A DNA stretch of 64,000 bases from Pyxicephalus adspersus (GCF_032062135.1 NC_092859.1:112575073-112639072), one strand, 5' to 3'. Shown: positions 33,701 to 48,576, numbered from the stretch's first letter. Notes: a model not told the origin generated them from the letters alone. Numbers and translations: made by a program.

Positions 33701-36700
33701 AATTTTTTTTTTTCAACTAAGGGGAAAAAAGATGCCGATCTCACACTTGCCGTGAGATTGTTTTTTTTTCTCCCCCCATTACAGTGGGCTACGTCGCCAA
33801 TCTGGTACCTTTGCAGTGCTAGATTGAGTGATGCAGCAAGAAGCCCGGAAAAGAAGACCGAAGATGGGCGGCGCCCGGCGCTGAAGACTCTCAGGACGGT
33901 GCGGGACTGGATCGAGGAAAAGTCCAGCACCATCGAGGGATCTGTACGATGTGATTTTTTTTTGTATTTTTTTTTTTTTTTACACTTTAGGAAAAAATAA
34001 TTTTTCAGGTAATGTCTTGCAAGTTTTGCATTATTTCTAAAAAGAAGAACCCAAAAGATAGCACAAACAAGCAAATTTAGAGAGCTCATCATCATAGCAG
34101 GCAGACATTTTCCAACATCATCCATAAGGATTTTGTGATTTGTTCCACCTTGATCCTAAACATATAGAAATCAGACTCCAGTAGTCATTTCTCTAGTGCA
34201 AGCTACAGTAAAGAATTTTCTATGTATACAAAGTGCTACTTTCCCTGTACAGAGGCAAAGCATCAAATCATGTGAACGAATTTCATTACTTTCACAACCT
34301 ACAATTCTTAGGGAGCTTTTATGTGAATGGAGAATTAGTGAACATTGCTGTGCTAGACTGGGGGATCATATTAGATAGAATATGCCTTCCTAATGAAATT
34401 GTTACCTTGCAAAACAATGTTTGGGAGTAAAATCTACTTAGCAGTAATATTCACCCTTTTGTAAGGCCGGTATAGCAACTAAGGATAAGTCAACACATTA
34501 CCCAGTTTCATGTTACTACCCATAATTCTGCAAGAAAACCTAATCCAAAGAAGTACAGCTCTGTTTACCAGCATTATGTACATATTAACTAAAAACAGCT
34601 TCAATTTACTTAATAAACAGCAAAGATAAAGGATCAGAAAATGAGTCCCAGAAGTACGCCTAAAAGCCACAGCACGAATGTGTACATGCTTCAAATGTAT
34701 GTGTGACCAAAATAATACAAATAATATATTCAGTAAAACTCTTCTATACTTGCACATTTACCTATAATTTCACTGCAAGTACAGAAAAAATAAGTGTAGC
34801 TCTTGCCAGAATACAAGGCTGCATTTAAATCTAAAGCAATGATTATAAACATCTTTCCTGCTCCTCATCTACATAAGGAGGGGGGGGGGGGGTTATTCAG
34901 CAAATAAATCTGAGGGCAGAGAACACTACCATGCTGCAAAAGCAATATTCTGTACATATGTATGTTTCTGTACTTGCAGGGTTTTGTGAAGGACAAACAT
35001 TCACCCATTGCAAAGATGTTATGACTGATGGATTACATTTCACTAGAAAACACAAAAAAGAAATACCATGTAGGATCAGGATTATTGAAGGACATAAGGA
35101 ATTATATAATATTTACAATAATTCCTACAGTCACTAAATTTTGCTGGAAGCCACACTAATTCCAATAATGTTGAACATTAAAATTAAAAAGTGATAATTC
35201 ATTAATGTAGTTAAAAAGACATAATGACAGTATATTTTTACTTTTTTTTTTTTTTTTAACTATTGTTATATGGATATTTTAATTTTGTACCATTCTCTCC
35301 AACAAAAGTGACAGGTGTTTAAACAAAACTGGAAAATATAAAAAAGCATGTGACCACGTCACCATTGTAAGCACTCCAGCAGTATTGCTGATAAAACTGA
35401 ACACTATTACTAGTATAATAGTATACTATAAGTATAAACCACACAACATTTTTAGTGCTCCTGGTTATGTAAAAAGACGTTGTATCCTTTCCTATTGGGA
35501 GAAAAGTGACAGTGACTTTGTAAATGTTATTCTTCTCTTAGTGCAGCCAGTGTCAGCTGACGCCAAAAGCTAAAAGGAGCAGTGACACCACTCTCTGTCA
35601 GGGTTTGGAGTTGGACATAATGAATGGCTTTTAGAACTGAGATCTGTCTGAATTTAAGTCATCTGGGATGTTGACTCCAAGTATGACCTAGACTGTGACT
35701 TCCCTATTTTTATTACCAATAATAATGTTTCTATATTGATTGATCGCATGAAACATACAAGGCATTTCATGAAAGCCAATGTGAGTGATCAGTGTTTATT
35801 GGCCTTCTCAGCATTTTACAGCAATCTGAAGGCGGTCTGCTTAAATACATATATTACTGAGGTAGGGACATTGGGGACAGCCCCTTTTAGGGACAGCTAG
35901 TGACACGACTATGGACTTTGTACAGCGCTGTGTAATATGATGGCGCTATATAAATACTGTAGAGCCATCCAGTGCCCCTCTACCCTTATATGCTGCACTC
36001 CAGGAAGTGCCATGCTAAAGTACAGCCCTTGATAGAAGTATGTATGGAGAACACATACTGGTTATCTTTTGGGCACAACTTAGGGCAACATGGAGGTAAT
36101 GTGCAAGTGAATGTGAGCAGAATCTCTTTTAATAAGAGTTTGCAGGAAACAGACAACACCTCTGCTCTCGGGGGAATCATGACAGATGTACAGGAAATGT
36201 ATATATAAAATGGTAGTACAGTATAATCCAGATTCAATTATATAAACAATACATTTAATAATAAATCAAACTGACAATAGTTACACGTTTATACATATTA
36301 CAAGTCAAAATTAAACTTTTTGTAAAGTATATTCTGGATTAGAATTATATTGCATATTATCTCAGATGGACTTCACACACAAAACTACGCATTGGACTTT
36401 AATCTTATAGCACAGGAACAGATTGTTATGATTTATCTGTGAAATTGGTAGGAGATCCCTGTAACTTCCCAGCGAGCTTAGGAAAAATTCTCCTCCTTTA
36501 CCAACAGGGACAGGAAAAACAATCAGGACATTAAGTGGAAGGTTCTGTTCTGTGTGTTTCCTGTCTCAGTCGGGGGGAAGGAGCAGTCTCCTAGCTCAGA
36601 ATGGAGGAAGAAGGGAATAGATGTGGATAGAGATCAGTACAGAAAAGATCCATCTTCTTTTGCGCAGCAAGGATCTTTGGCCAACTTGTTCATGCCAGGG

Positions 36701-39505
36701 TGACAGAACTTCAGACATTCATCCAACCTGCCACATGCAAGGGAAGCTGAAAATGCCAGGTTTCTTTGGCAACCGAAGTTGACGCTGCGCATCTCCGCTT
36801 TTTCAATCACATCACCTGTCCCTTGCTGCAATACTCACCTGCCTGGTCCTTTATTTTGTAAAGTGGGAATTTAGTTCTACTTTAACCCCATATCACATTT
36901 CACGGAGAAACTGGAGAACAGTCCATTCACTGGCTGATCTTCCCGATACAAGGTTATATTTTTTCTTCAAATACATATTGTTGAAATCACTGGTATTACA
37001 CATCAATCAATATTGTAAAATTGTATACATTAATGACCAGAATGAATGCCAGCAGCCAAAGTGGACACAGGAAATCCTTTACAAGATGATTATGTGAGCT
37101 GTAAAATGACCCCACCCATATAATACGGTCTTTGTACGAGAACACTGCTGTCTTTGTAGCATGCAAGGGGTAACTCATGTCCTGAGCTGTCCTAAGGCAA
37201 CTCCATTCATTGCAGCTCTTTTTTATTGCCATATGATTAGAACAAACACACATTTTGACCATACAAAGAACATGAGAGAATGGATGAATATTTAGTGTAG
37301 TTATTTCCAATGCTAATAAGTAATTACATAGCCAGCCATTCACTGGCAGTGGAACTAAAAAAGGGGAGCGCTCCCCCATTTGCAGAGGGTAAAAAGAACT
37401 GAACCAGCTACCCACAATTCCACTTTAAAAATTTAGATTGGGGTGGGTTTTATAAGGACAGGCAATGCCCCTTCTGCAATAAAACATAATCGCCTGCCTG
37501 ATCGCTCCCCTAAACTAATAAAATTATTGGTTGCCAGGATTATCCCATGGATTCTGGCACTGAATGAACTCCTTAGCAGGAGTAACGCCATCTCTGCCCG
37601 GCCAATCAAGGTGGCTGAAGATTGGAAAAAAGGAAGAAGATGGCAGAGCCTGCAAAGGAGTAAATACAGCTGACTTAGGTTCTGTTTTAAGGGCGCATTT
37701 CCCTCACAATGAAGAGAATTCCTCTCATCTCCTGTTTTGTCTACAGGACATAAAGTAAAGGGAAATCTCAATAGGATGCACATGGCACCCCACACAGAAT
37801 TTTAAACATCACCTACTTAAACCAAAACATTTTTAACCTCAGATAACTTCATGCATTTTGCAGATTCAAATATCTGATCACTTTCTGAAGTCCTGATGTA
37901 GATTGTGTACACCAGGCTTTGCAAGCTACGATTACTAACTTGTACGCGGTGGAGTTTATTTTGAAAGGCAGGGCTACGCGATCTACTCGCCTTTAGGATC
38001 TACCGGTAGATGGCGATCCATCTGTTGGGCACCCGTGGTCTATACCAAGAGGATTTCTTTGATGTTTATGTTTGTGGAAATTTCCCCCAAAAGATTTAAC
38101 ACACACATAGGGAAGTTACAGCAAATCTCACAGTTAGGGAAATTCCAGTCCCGGGCATGGAACACGGCCTGATTTTCACTTGTCATCCAAACTCCAATCT
38201 GATACAATGATTAATTTAAAGGGAAATCGTCAGGAAACTGATCTGATTTTAGGGGCTCCTATAGGATGTGTTGGCAAACATCAGTTGAAGTTACACATGT
38301 CATGTATATTAGGAATCAAATCCAAAAGGCATACAGATCATTTCCTAAAAAAAAAAAAATGCAAAGGGCAAATACCCGAACACATGAGGAAATCAATGGA
38401 AAGTATATTGTGTGGCAGATCTGCGCATGTGTACAAGGACAACTACAAATAAATGGGAGAATCTCCTCAGTGGGTAAAGGGAAAAAAAATAGAAACACAC
38501 TTTGGGCTCTACTTAGAAAACAGGGAATCTGACATTTCCTCATACGTTCCCTTGTGGGAATCTTCCAGGTCCATGTGTTTTAATGGCTGTAATTGATCCC
38601 CACCAGGGAATGTATGCGGGAATGTATGCGGGAACGTCAGATTCCCATTTTTAATAAAAGAGCTCCTAAAACTTGAGTAAATGTAAAAAAATAAAAAATG
38701 TAAGCAGGCAGGTAAACAAATGCAAAAGATGACCTTTCTGCAAAAAAAATTCACAATTTTTTTTACTATACACTAAGCACAGCTCAGTGTATGATGCCGC
38801 GTATGCTGGAGCACCACCAGAAGAAATAACTCCTGTGCGCATGTGTAGTTATGACATCGTACTGGCCTGGCCAATCAAATGACCCCAAACACAGAACAGG
38901 ATGGGGTAAATATGCCTGTGATGGAGCGAAGACAGGCGGGTTTTGTTAAAAATTAGTGATCAGGCGGGTACGTTTATTTTACTGTAGAAGAGACATCACC
39001 TTTCTACTAGAAATGTTTTATTTTTGTTCTGCTTTAAAAGATAAAATATATCCACATCCTGTGTTCAGATATAAAGGGGCAATCCAACACAAGCAGCATC
39101 AGAAATGTACCAATTTCCCCCACAATAACAAAGAGGTGTTCTGCATATCTGCCTGGATTGTATATAAGACACCAGACCTAATATTTATTGCTGCAATTAC
39201 CCTACATAACCTGCCCAGTAGCGGAGCAGTGATGGGCACCGGGGCAGGATGAGGCAATGGTGACAGGTCAGTGTGCAGGGAGTTGCCCTCAGTATGGGGT
39301 ACAATGCAGCAATATACAGGGCTGTGTGCACCGTCACCAGGCAGGCCGGAGCAGGTGGGGAGTGTCCACCATCTCTAGGCCTCGCTCTGCCTGATTCTGC
39401 GGAGAAGCAGAAGGCCAAGACGTGGAGGTGTCCCCGAACCACATGCAGGCATGTTCTCACCGTCAGGCCGGTACCGAGCACGATGACGTCGTATTCCTCA
39501 TTCAT
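16595..39505 (-). CDS. GDI2: GDI2, Rab GDP-dissociation inhibitor beta, complete
   Basis: Eleven coding exons on the minus strand: 39461-39505, 26368-26475, 25024-25123, 23911-24045, 23376-23574, 21241-21372, 20879-20978, 20096-20267, 18892-19036, 17943-17997, 16595-16741. All have GT/AG junctions with matching phases. They total 1,338 nt, which is 445 residues plus stop, the length I recall for mammalian GDI2. The protein starts [19 protein letters not shown] (dinucleotide-fold-like GTGLT motif) and continues with [14 protein letters not shown], characteristic of the GDI/CHM family, and ends [12 protein letters not shown]. Role by family: a cytosolic factor that extracts prenylated GDP-bound Rab proteins from membranes and returns them, supporting vesicle traffic. 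Intron 1 is about 13 kb and repeat-rich. It is tail-to-tail with TASOR2. Confidence 0.98.
17358..17430 (-). repeat. Interspersed repeat, family R1 copy 2 (fragment)
   Basis: Contains CACCACCCAAAAACAGCC and GGTGATGCACCCGGCTAAAA, the complement of the repeat at 8752-8880. Confidence 0.5.
17943..17997 (-). CDS. GDI2: GDI2 coding exon 10
   Basis: A 55-nt exon encoding [19 protein letters not shown], between TTCTAG and GTAAGC. It lies immediately beside a (TA)n tract at about 17911-17933. Confidence 0.97.
18892..19036 (-). CDS. GDI2: GDI2 coding exon 9
   Basis: 145 nt encoding [20 protein letters not shown] to LELLEPIEQ plus two bases, between CTCTTAG and GTAAGT. Confidence 0.97.
19753..19892 (-). 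mobile_element. SINE/LINE 3' tail fragment
   Basis: TTATTATTA tract, then TTTATATAGTGCCAACATAT and TTACGCAGCGCTGTACATTA, then GCAAATGACAGACTAATACA. It shares the tail of the LINE fragment at 25270-25812 in opposite orientation. It sits in a GDI2 intron. Confidence 0.65.
20096..20267 (-). CDS. GDI2: GDI2 coding exon 8
   Basis: 172 nt encoding [20 protein letters not shown] to [12 protein letters not shown], between TTTCTAG and GTAAGT. Confidence 0.97.
20780..20859. repeat. Minisatellite, five 16-bp units
   Basis: Unit TTAATGAAGAGATCAG repeated five times (the last with one change), in a GDI2 intron 20 bases from the donor of coding exon 7. Confidence 0.95.
20879..20978 (-). CDS. GDI2: GDI2 coding exon 7
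   Basis: 100 nt encoding [20 protein letters not shown] to VKSEGE. The donor is GTGGGT. A five-unit 16-bp minisatellite (20780-20859) lies 20 bases downstream of this donor. Confidence 0.97.
21241..21372 (-). CDS. GDI2: GDI2 coding exon 6
   Basis: 132 nt encoding [20 protein letters not shown] to [11 protein letters not shown], between TGTGTAG and GTAAGG. Confidence 0.97.
22566..22849. mobile_element. hAT-like non-autonomous element
   Basis: Left end AAGGGGTCGGCAAACT and right end ATTTGCTGACCTCTG form inverted termini. They are flanked by near-identical 8-bp repeats, CATTACAG (22558-22565) and CATTACCG (22850-22857). An 8-bp target duplication and this terminus fit the hAT superfamily. Confidence 0.7.
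23168..23283 (+). mobile_element. SINE/LINE 3' tail fragment
   Basis: Contains CTGTCTGTATCCGTCTGTCA, GTACAGCACTGCGTAATATG and a terminal (TAA)n, the same tail family as 19753-19892. Confidence 0.65.
23376..23574 (-). CDS. GDI2: GDI2 coding exon 5
   Basis: 199 nt encoding [20 protein letters not shown] to [12 protein letters not shown], between CTCAAG and GTGAGT. Confidence 0.97.
23609..23815. mobile_element. Foldback MITE, family M3 copy 1
   Basis: Starts TGATTTAATAAAGCTCTCC and ends with the near complement GGAGAGCTTTAATAAATCA. An inner inverted pair GGTGATCCAGCAAACC and GGTTTGCTGGATCA lies inside. About 207 bp. Related copies at 40261-40420 and 49165-49332. Confidence 0.75.
23911..24045 (-). 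CDS. GDI2: GDI2 coding exon 4
   Basis: 135 nt encoding [20 protein letters not shown] to [12 protein letters not shown], between TTTCAG and GTAAGT. Confidence 0.97.
25024..25123 (-). CDS. GDI2: GDI2 coding exon 3
   Basis: 100 nt encoding [20 protein letters not shown] to [13 protein letters not shown], ending phase 1 before GTAAGA. Confidence 0.97.
25270..25812 (+). mobile_element. 3' end of an L2/CR1-like LINE
   Basis: One frame reads [20 protein letters not shown] and then [12 protein letters not shown], which resembles the C-terminal end of LINE ORF2 proteins. It is followed by a non-coding tail with GTCACTGTCTGTATCTGGCT, GCTATATAAATGCTGTTTAT and a terminal (AATA)n. The tail is the same as the SINE-tail fragments in this window. 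5' truncated; interrupted frames. Confidence 0.65.
26368..26475 (-). CDS. GDI2: GDI2 coding exon 2
   Basis: 36 codons, [19 protein letters not shown] to [12 protein letters not shown], bounded by TTGTAG and GTAAGA. It holds the most conserved GDI segment. Confidence 0.97.
27525..27740 (+). mobile_element. hAT-like fragment, left end
   Basis: The start ACTAGTGGTCGCCAACC is typical of hAT termini. GC-rich body with a local pair GGTGGGTGGGTTG and CAACCCACCCAC. No right terminus identified. Confidence 0.45.
27753..28274. mobile_element. MITE family M4 copy
   Basis: Left end TTAAAGCGTACCTAAACTCA; right end near ACTTCCGCTTTAA. The middle includes GGCTCCTTCTG-like sequence shared with the elements at 33596-34010, 41359-41715 and 45778-46261. 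Confidence 0.5.
28706..28727. repeat. (AC)n microsatellite
   Basis: A pure CA/AC run in the GDI2 first intron. Confidence 0.9.
30014..30108 (+). repeat. Left arm of a long inverted repeat
   Basis: Contains GGTATTTGAATAAAAGAC, GCACAAATATTGAAAATATA and ATTGGTAGTACAAG; it pairs with 32635-32731 on the other strand. Confidence 0.8.
30718..30751. repeat. (TAA)n microsatellite
   Basis: Follows GAAATCCTGTTTAATAATAA, so it is the end of a SINE/LINE tail fragment. Confidence 0.85.
31166..31211 (+). mobile_element. Left end of a MITE cut by the gap
   Basis: TACCGTATTTTTCGCTCTAT then AAGACGCTCCGGAATATAAG, a terminus widely seen in vertebrate DNA-transposon repeats. It runs into N at 31212, so the gap probably hides the rest. 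Confidence 0.5.
31212..32200. other. Assembly gap (989 N)
   Basis: A run of N in GDI2 intron 1. Any open frame across it is an artefact. Confidence 1.
32635..32731 (-). repeat. Right arm of a long inverted repeat
   Basis: Contains CTTGTACTACCAATTATAAT and TTTTATTCAAATACC, the complement of 30014-30108 with a few mismatches. Confidence 0.8.
32775..33480 (+). pseudogene. Decayed Tc1-like transposase
   Basis: The conserved Tc1 coding text is recognisable piecewise: CATTGCCTGGTCTGATGAGT (the catalytic W-S-D-E region), TTTGTCATCAATAACATGAA, CATGTCCATCCCTTCATCCT, GATGGCTACTTCCAGCAGGA, and the end GTACCTAATAAAATGGCCAA. Frameshifts, stops and an internal deletion destroy the frame. The terminal repeats were not delimited. 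Old insertion in GDI2 intron 1. Confidence 0.7.
33596..34010. mobile_element. GC-rich MITE, family M4-related
   Basis: Has TTCCGGGAGGCCCCTGGC and GGCTCCTTCTGCGAATGCTC, plus a poly(T)-rich 3' part. It resembles the middle of 27753-28274 and 45778-46261. The open frames over it on both strands are not conserved proteins. Confidence 0.45.
34880..34893. repeat. Poly(G) run
   Basis: About 14 consecutive G in GDI2 intron 1; a possible local G-rich structure. Confidence 0.8.
35873..35965 (+). mobile_element. SINE tail fragment
   Basis: GGGACAGCTAGTGACACGAC, then GTACAGCGCTGTGTAATATG and GCGCTATATAAATACTGTAG: the tail of the SINE seen at 59121-59457. Confidence 0.7.
37905..38045. mobile_element. 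Fragment of a DNA-transposon repeat
   Basis: Contains AGGATCTACCGGTAGATGGC and ends GGGCACCCGTGGTCTATACC. It looks like an end of a hAT-type repeat; ends not proven. Confidence 0.35.
38800..39040 (+). repeat. Interspersed repeat, family R2 copy 1
   Basis: AACTCCTGTGCGCATGTG at the left and TACGTTTATTTTACTGTAGA toward the right resemble the repeat at 63380-63625. Class unknown. Confidence 0.45.
39461..39505 (-). CDS. GDI2: GDI2 coding exon 1
   Basis: ATG at 39503-39505 (read on minus). It encodes [15 protein letters not shown], then GTGAGA. Phase 0 out. The start is fixed by the conserved N-terminus. Confidence 0.97.
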
Positions 39506-39790
39506 GTTGTCGGCAGCGGGTGATTTGGGTGTCAGAAGCAGAAAAGCCGGGGGCGCGCTCACTGACTGGCGGATCCGGAAGCGTTTGCAGAGCAGAAAGC
39601 GGGGGCGCGCACGACCGCCCACTCCCAAATTACACCACACGTCACTAGCCAGCCAATCAGAACCGCCGCCAGGGGCGAGCCGCTGCGAATCTCTGCGTTT
39701 CCTCAACAGCACCCATTGGTTTCCGGATACGTCATCAAAGCCAAGTTCATTGGTTCTTGGGCTTGTTACAAGGAGGAGGTTTACTGTCAC
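39506..39790 (-). promoter_or_regulatory. GDI2 promoter and 5' UTR, GC-rich
   Basis: On the minus strand upstream of the ATG there are two CCAAT boxes in one orientation (complement of ATTGGT at about 39716-39721 and 39749-39754) and one inverted ATTGG (complement of CCAAT at about 39653-39657). There are CRE-like TGACG motifs (TGATGACGTATCC, complement near 39726-39738; GTGACGTGTG, complement near 39637-39646) and a GGGCGG-type box. High CpG density contrasts with the AT-rich surroundings. This fits a TATA-less CpG-island promoter of a housekeeping gene. The start site itself is not determined. Confidence 0.7.
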
Positions 39791-40260
39791 CTGATTATAT
39801 AACAAGCTTTATTTAAATAAAAAAACAGTGTTCATAACAGGCTGAGGTGCTCAGTTTTAAATCATTATTGTTGTTATAAGTGCCTGTGCACATTAGCCAG
39901 GGAGTTTTAAAGCAATGGGGACCATGTTTGTCAGGAGTAAAAATGAAGTTGTCAGAACAAAATAGAAAGAAAATCTTCCAATGGGGTACTATGGGCCATT
40001 TCAGTGAGCTGCAGGGGTCTTTAAACCCCGATTCAAAAAAATCGGAGCTGCAGGGACCCTTTGTATGTGTGTGGCTGCCCATTTCATAAAAGCAACATGT
40101 CTGACCATGGCAGCTGTCTTCTGAAGATCTGCACCATGGACGCAGGCAAAGCCGTGTCCAGATTTTGTTGATGGCGGTGCAGTTTGCCTCTCCCGGGCAC
40201 ATAATAGCTGATTGCTGTGTGTCTGGGAGATGTCAGCTACAAAATTTTATACTATGATCC

Positions 40261-40420
40261 TGATTTATTAAAGTCCTCCAAGGCAAGAGCGTATGTACTT
40301 TCATTAGTGAACCTGGGTGATCCAGCAAACCTGGAAAAGATCTGGTTGCTAACAAATGACTTGAAATTAAATCCATTCAAAGTTTGCTGGATCACCCAGC
40401 TATCCTGGAGAGGATATTCT
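40261..40420. mobile_element. Foldback MITE, family M3 copy 2
   Basis: TGATTTATTAAAGTCCTCC at the left; inner pair GGGTGATCCAGCAAACCTGG and TTTGCTGGATCACCCAGC; right end about CTGGAGAGGATA. Confidence 0.7.
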
Positions 40421-40951
40421 CACTTCCTGTTGGGTCTTTAAGACAGGAAATGAAGGTAGGTGGTCTACAATGGGAGACAGATGGAAATCATGAAAGATAC
40501 ATTTTAAAAACACCAACAAAAATTTTGAAACCAGGAAGAAATAATTTGAAGATATAATACATGCAGTGTAGTCAGTCACACAGTTTGTAGACCTGGAAGT
40601 GAAACTCTGCATGCTGTGCATCCAATATAATTACCAACATTAACATTATTAAGAGGAAGGCTAAGGTTGCTAAAAGAAAAATGTGATGCATCGCACCTAC
40701 TGGGCTCATAGGGGCTTGGATGTGGCTGCACTGTGTATGGCTTGTAGCAGGGCACCTTCCATCTTTTGAATTGGTAGGATATTTTAAAAAATAGGCCGGG
40801 GGTTACACTGAGGAGATAGTGGGTATAAAAGAAGAACCGTCATTGGTAGCCGCGGGAGTAGAAATAGCCCCATTTTCGGTGTCAGTGTGATACAAACAAG
40901 TCCTCCAATTGGTCAGTCGAAGTTAAACATGGTATAATTGAAAGTAAAATT

Positions 40952-41027
40952 AAAGTGCTGCGTAATATATGTTAGCGCTACATCAATCCTGTTTATTGAT
41001 AATAATAATATTAATAATATTAATAAA
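40952..41027 (+). mobile_element. SINE/LINE tail remnant
   Basis: GTGCTGCGTAATATATGTTA, then ATCCTGTTTATTGATAATAA and an AT-rich microsatellite. Confidence 0.6.
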
Positions 41028-41358
41028 TATGCTCCACCATTAGTGTCAGCGGTAGTAAAATGAGCCCCATTAATAATGACAATGGGAAGGAAAAATGGCT
41101 CATCATTGGCCTCTGATGGATTAAAAATAAACACCAATTTATTGGTGCCAATGGGATAAAGTCTCACTAAAGGTTTCAGGATAAAAAGGAAAACCATTGG
41201 TAAAGAAATTAACCCCCAACTCTTTAGTGTCAATAGGCGCAACATATTAAATCATTTACACATAAAATTTCCCTGGTAGCTGTCCTAGTAGCTGTCCTGG
41301 TAGCTGTCCTGTCCTGTGGCACAGGTATATACAGTATAGATGTCATCTATCACATGCA

Positions 41359-41715
41359 TTAAAGCCTACCTAAACTCAGAAATTTCACATTACATAAAAG
41401 GGTAGCCAACCCTTTTATGTAAGGCAAAAATTGTGTGTGTTTAGGTTTTTTTTTTTAAGTGTAACACCTTTTTAAAAAAAAAAAAAAAAAAAAAAGGATG
41501 CAGCACCGCCCCCTAATGCCCGATTGCCTAGGCGGTCGAGAATGAATAGGAGCGTAAAGCCGCCCAAGATACCTATGTCACAGATCCTAGGAGGGTCTTG
41601 GGTGCTCCCTCTGTGCATGCCCGACCATCTGGGCATGCGCAGAAGAAGCCCTTTCACTAAAAGGGAAAGAAATTGCCAATCTCACGCATGTGAGATCGTC
41701 TCTAACACGATTTCC
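41359..41715. mobile_element. MITE family M4 copy
   Basis: Left end TTAAAGCCTACCTAAACTCA, inner GGGTAGCCAACCCTTTTATG, and a poly(A) stretch. Right end uncertain. Confidence 0.5.
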
Positions 41716-41797
41716 TTCAAATGGAAAGCTGGATGTGATGGATGTGACTCATTAGCCATTGTGATGTAAAATAGTCAGTTGTGCTGTAGCAGTGTAA

Positions 41798-42260
41798 TAC
41801 AGGTTGTCCCCGGGTTAAGGACATCGGACATACAGACACCTCCAAGATACGAACGGGCTTCCCAGAACGGAGGCTTGAAGGGGGGCAGGGGCAGTTTGCA
41901 TGACTTACAGCAGAAATCTTTTGCTAAACACAGCTGAGGTTGTGGGTGATCTTAGGGGGGGAAGCTCTTTCTGCAACCTCTTTAAAGAGTAACTCTTTAA
42001 TGACCAGGATAAACTCTGCAGTTGATTCGCATATCAAAGCACAGCTTGGTCCAGAAGTTAATGAATGTCTAGGCTGTTTGTGATTAGCTCACAGTCAGGA
42101 TTGTATACAGTGACTGACACCACCCTGCCTGATAATATGCTGAGACAAACATCTGTCCTAATTGCATTTATTAGAATAATGTACCTGTTCCAACATACAA
42201 ATTCAACTTAAGAACAAACCTACAGTCCCTATCTCATATGTAACCCAGGGACTACCTGTA
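41798..42260 (+). mobile_element. TA-flanked MITE, family M1 copy 2
   Basis: TACAGGTTGTCCCCGGGTTA at the left and TAACCCAGGGACTACCTGTA at the right; colinear with 8296-8749. Confidence 0.8.
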
Positions 42261-42530
42261 TGTGCAAAATCTGATTTGTACGTTGCTTAAATCATGGAGT
42301 TCTCTCTCTTTTCCTCTTTTGGGGAGTTGTATAGTTAAATAATACTCCATCTTTGCATATAAATCACACACTTGTAATCATATAAATAATTTAAAATAAT
42401 ATAATACATAATATATATGGATAGGTTTGTAAATACATATAATTATATAAATCATTTCAGACAACTCTGCATAAAGCAGCCCTGCCAAGCGTAAATGTAT
42501 TTGAAGTTAGAGGGCTGATATGATTCTTAC

Positions 42531-46812
<4,282 letters not shown>

Positions 46813-48576
46813 CTATTTTGTAACTGCTGGAGAAATTCACCCTAATTGACAAGGTGACTGGTTATAGAACAAAAATAGTGGTGAATCCAAACTTTTACAC
46901 TTGTCACTGTGCAATACCACTTGTGTTGCAGGACTGTCTGAAAAGAAAGTTCCCCTTACATCCTTTTTATCAGAAAGTGAAGGGAAATCTCCCAGAGTCT
47001 GAATAGAGAATAAAAAAAATTATATTTATAAAATGATTTTCACTTCCCCTCCAACAATGAGGAAGGAACTTTTAGACAGAATTAGGCTCTGGGTATGTAT
47101 TATGTGGATTGCCATATGCACAGCATTCCAGCTCCATGCACTTCTACCCAATATTAATTGGGGCAATTGTCTAGTTTGCCAGCCCTGTCCTCGTCTGTGC
47201 CAACATCTTCTGTGCAAGGATCTTCAGCCGCCTGATTGGCCAGGCAAAAGTAATGTAAATCTTACACATGTGCATAGAATTCATTCATCTGGGCACCCAG
47301 CAGATGCAGGAATTGTACATGTCGGCGCACATGTGCAGCTCAGTGTAGTTTAAAAAGTTAGCAAATGGAAATCTTTATTTTTGCAATAGTTTGTCAATGT
47401 TTTTTATAACTTAAGTAGATATAAAACTAATCACAACATAGAACAGGCCAAATTATTCAAGCAATTGTAAATTATAGGTGTTAACTTTGGAACTAAACTT
47501 TTCAATCTGAAAACCCTATTGTATAGCTGCACATTTACCCACACAGCCCGGTCCTCTCAGCATGTTTGTCTAATGTTAACAGATTGAGGTCATACAATCG
47601 CGACGTACATACTCATGTAGACGCATGGTTTCCACTGTGATGAAGAATGGGGGTAGATGTAGCCTGGCATTGATTATTTTACTTTTGCATGTCACATGGT
47701 CACATATAATTGCCCCTCCCACTGGCTTAATTCTGAGAGGAAATAGCGGTAGTACAGTGTGCAGTCACATTTGGCCAATGGAATAGATATTCTGTTCACC
47801 TCTTTATTTCTGTGCTTCATTGGACTTTATTGATACCAACTCAATCTAATATAAATTTATAAAAAGAGCGCTAACTGTGCTAAAGAATTCAATACAATGG
47901 TCAACCAATGCTGACTTTTTTCCATCCTTTCCACAAATCAAATACGATTGTAGATTTTGTCTGGTTGCTGAATTTGCATGGACTGATAGATTGTCATTGC
48001 CCCAGTCAGTTGGGTTTTTTAGGAAACTGACAGAAGGGTGACACGCTAGTTTTTACCTAGGAGAGCAGCAATAAGCACTTTACATTTCCCTGCTCCTCTG
48101 TGTGACCTGTAGGGAGCGCTGTGCTGTGGTCACAGCTCTAACATTCTCACCTATACCCAATATTCCTGCACTGGAAGGAAGAATGCTGAGAGCCCATCCA
48201 CTACGAAATGACAAATAGTGATCGGGACAATATTGGCCTTTTTTAAAAACCTAACCACTCAATTAAAAACTAAAAAATGAATAACTTTCAGGGAACCTAA
48301 CCTAAAATTTTAGCTTTTGTTTGCTTCATTCATGTGTCCATATTTAGGAGATTCATCCTCACTTCCTGCTGTGCACAAGGGGTATAATAGAGACACACAG
48401 CACTAAAACTTTAAAAAGAAACTTTGGGCTTAAGGGCGTTAGGTTTAATGAATGTGTGATCAGTGTTTGTGATGCTGCTGTCACACTTGTGTTTTGTATA
48501 TATACGAAACATACAATAAAGCACATGTATTATTACTCAGTACTGCAATTGGAGCGCCAGTGTTCAGCCCACAATT

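Larger units (their letters stand above)
26476..39460 (-). other. GDI2 intron 1, repeat-rich
   Basis: About 13 kb. It holds MITE and hAT-like fragments (27525-27740, 27753-28274), an (AC)n tract (28706-28727), an inverted pair around the 989-N gap (30014-30108 and 32635-32731), a decayed Tc1 transposase (32775-33480) and several GC-rich frog-type repeats. No exon was recognised. Confidence 0.75.
39806..42530. other. GDI2-ANKRD16 spacer, repeat-rich
   Basis: It holds a foldback MITE (40261-40420), a SINE-tail remnant (40952-41027), an M4 copy (41359-41715) and an M1 MITE (41798-42260). The last exon of ANKRD16 should lie here or downstream but was not recognised. Confidence 0.65.

Noticed and set aside
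33586..34125. Open frames of 179 and 122 codons on both strands
   Set aside because: They fall on a GC-rich interspersed repeat, with poly-K and poly-F runs from homopolymers.
37433..37795. A 120-codon minus-strand open frame
   Set aside because: No family resemblance, no start context, and a competing frame on the other strand; it sits in GDI2 intron 1.
39197..39805. A 202-codon minus-strand open frame at the GDI2 start
   Set aside because: It is GDI2 exon 1 read through the promoter and beyond its donor; only 39461-39505 is coding.
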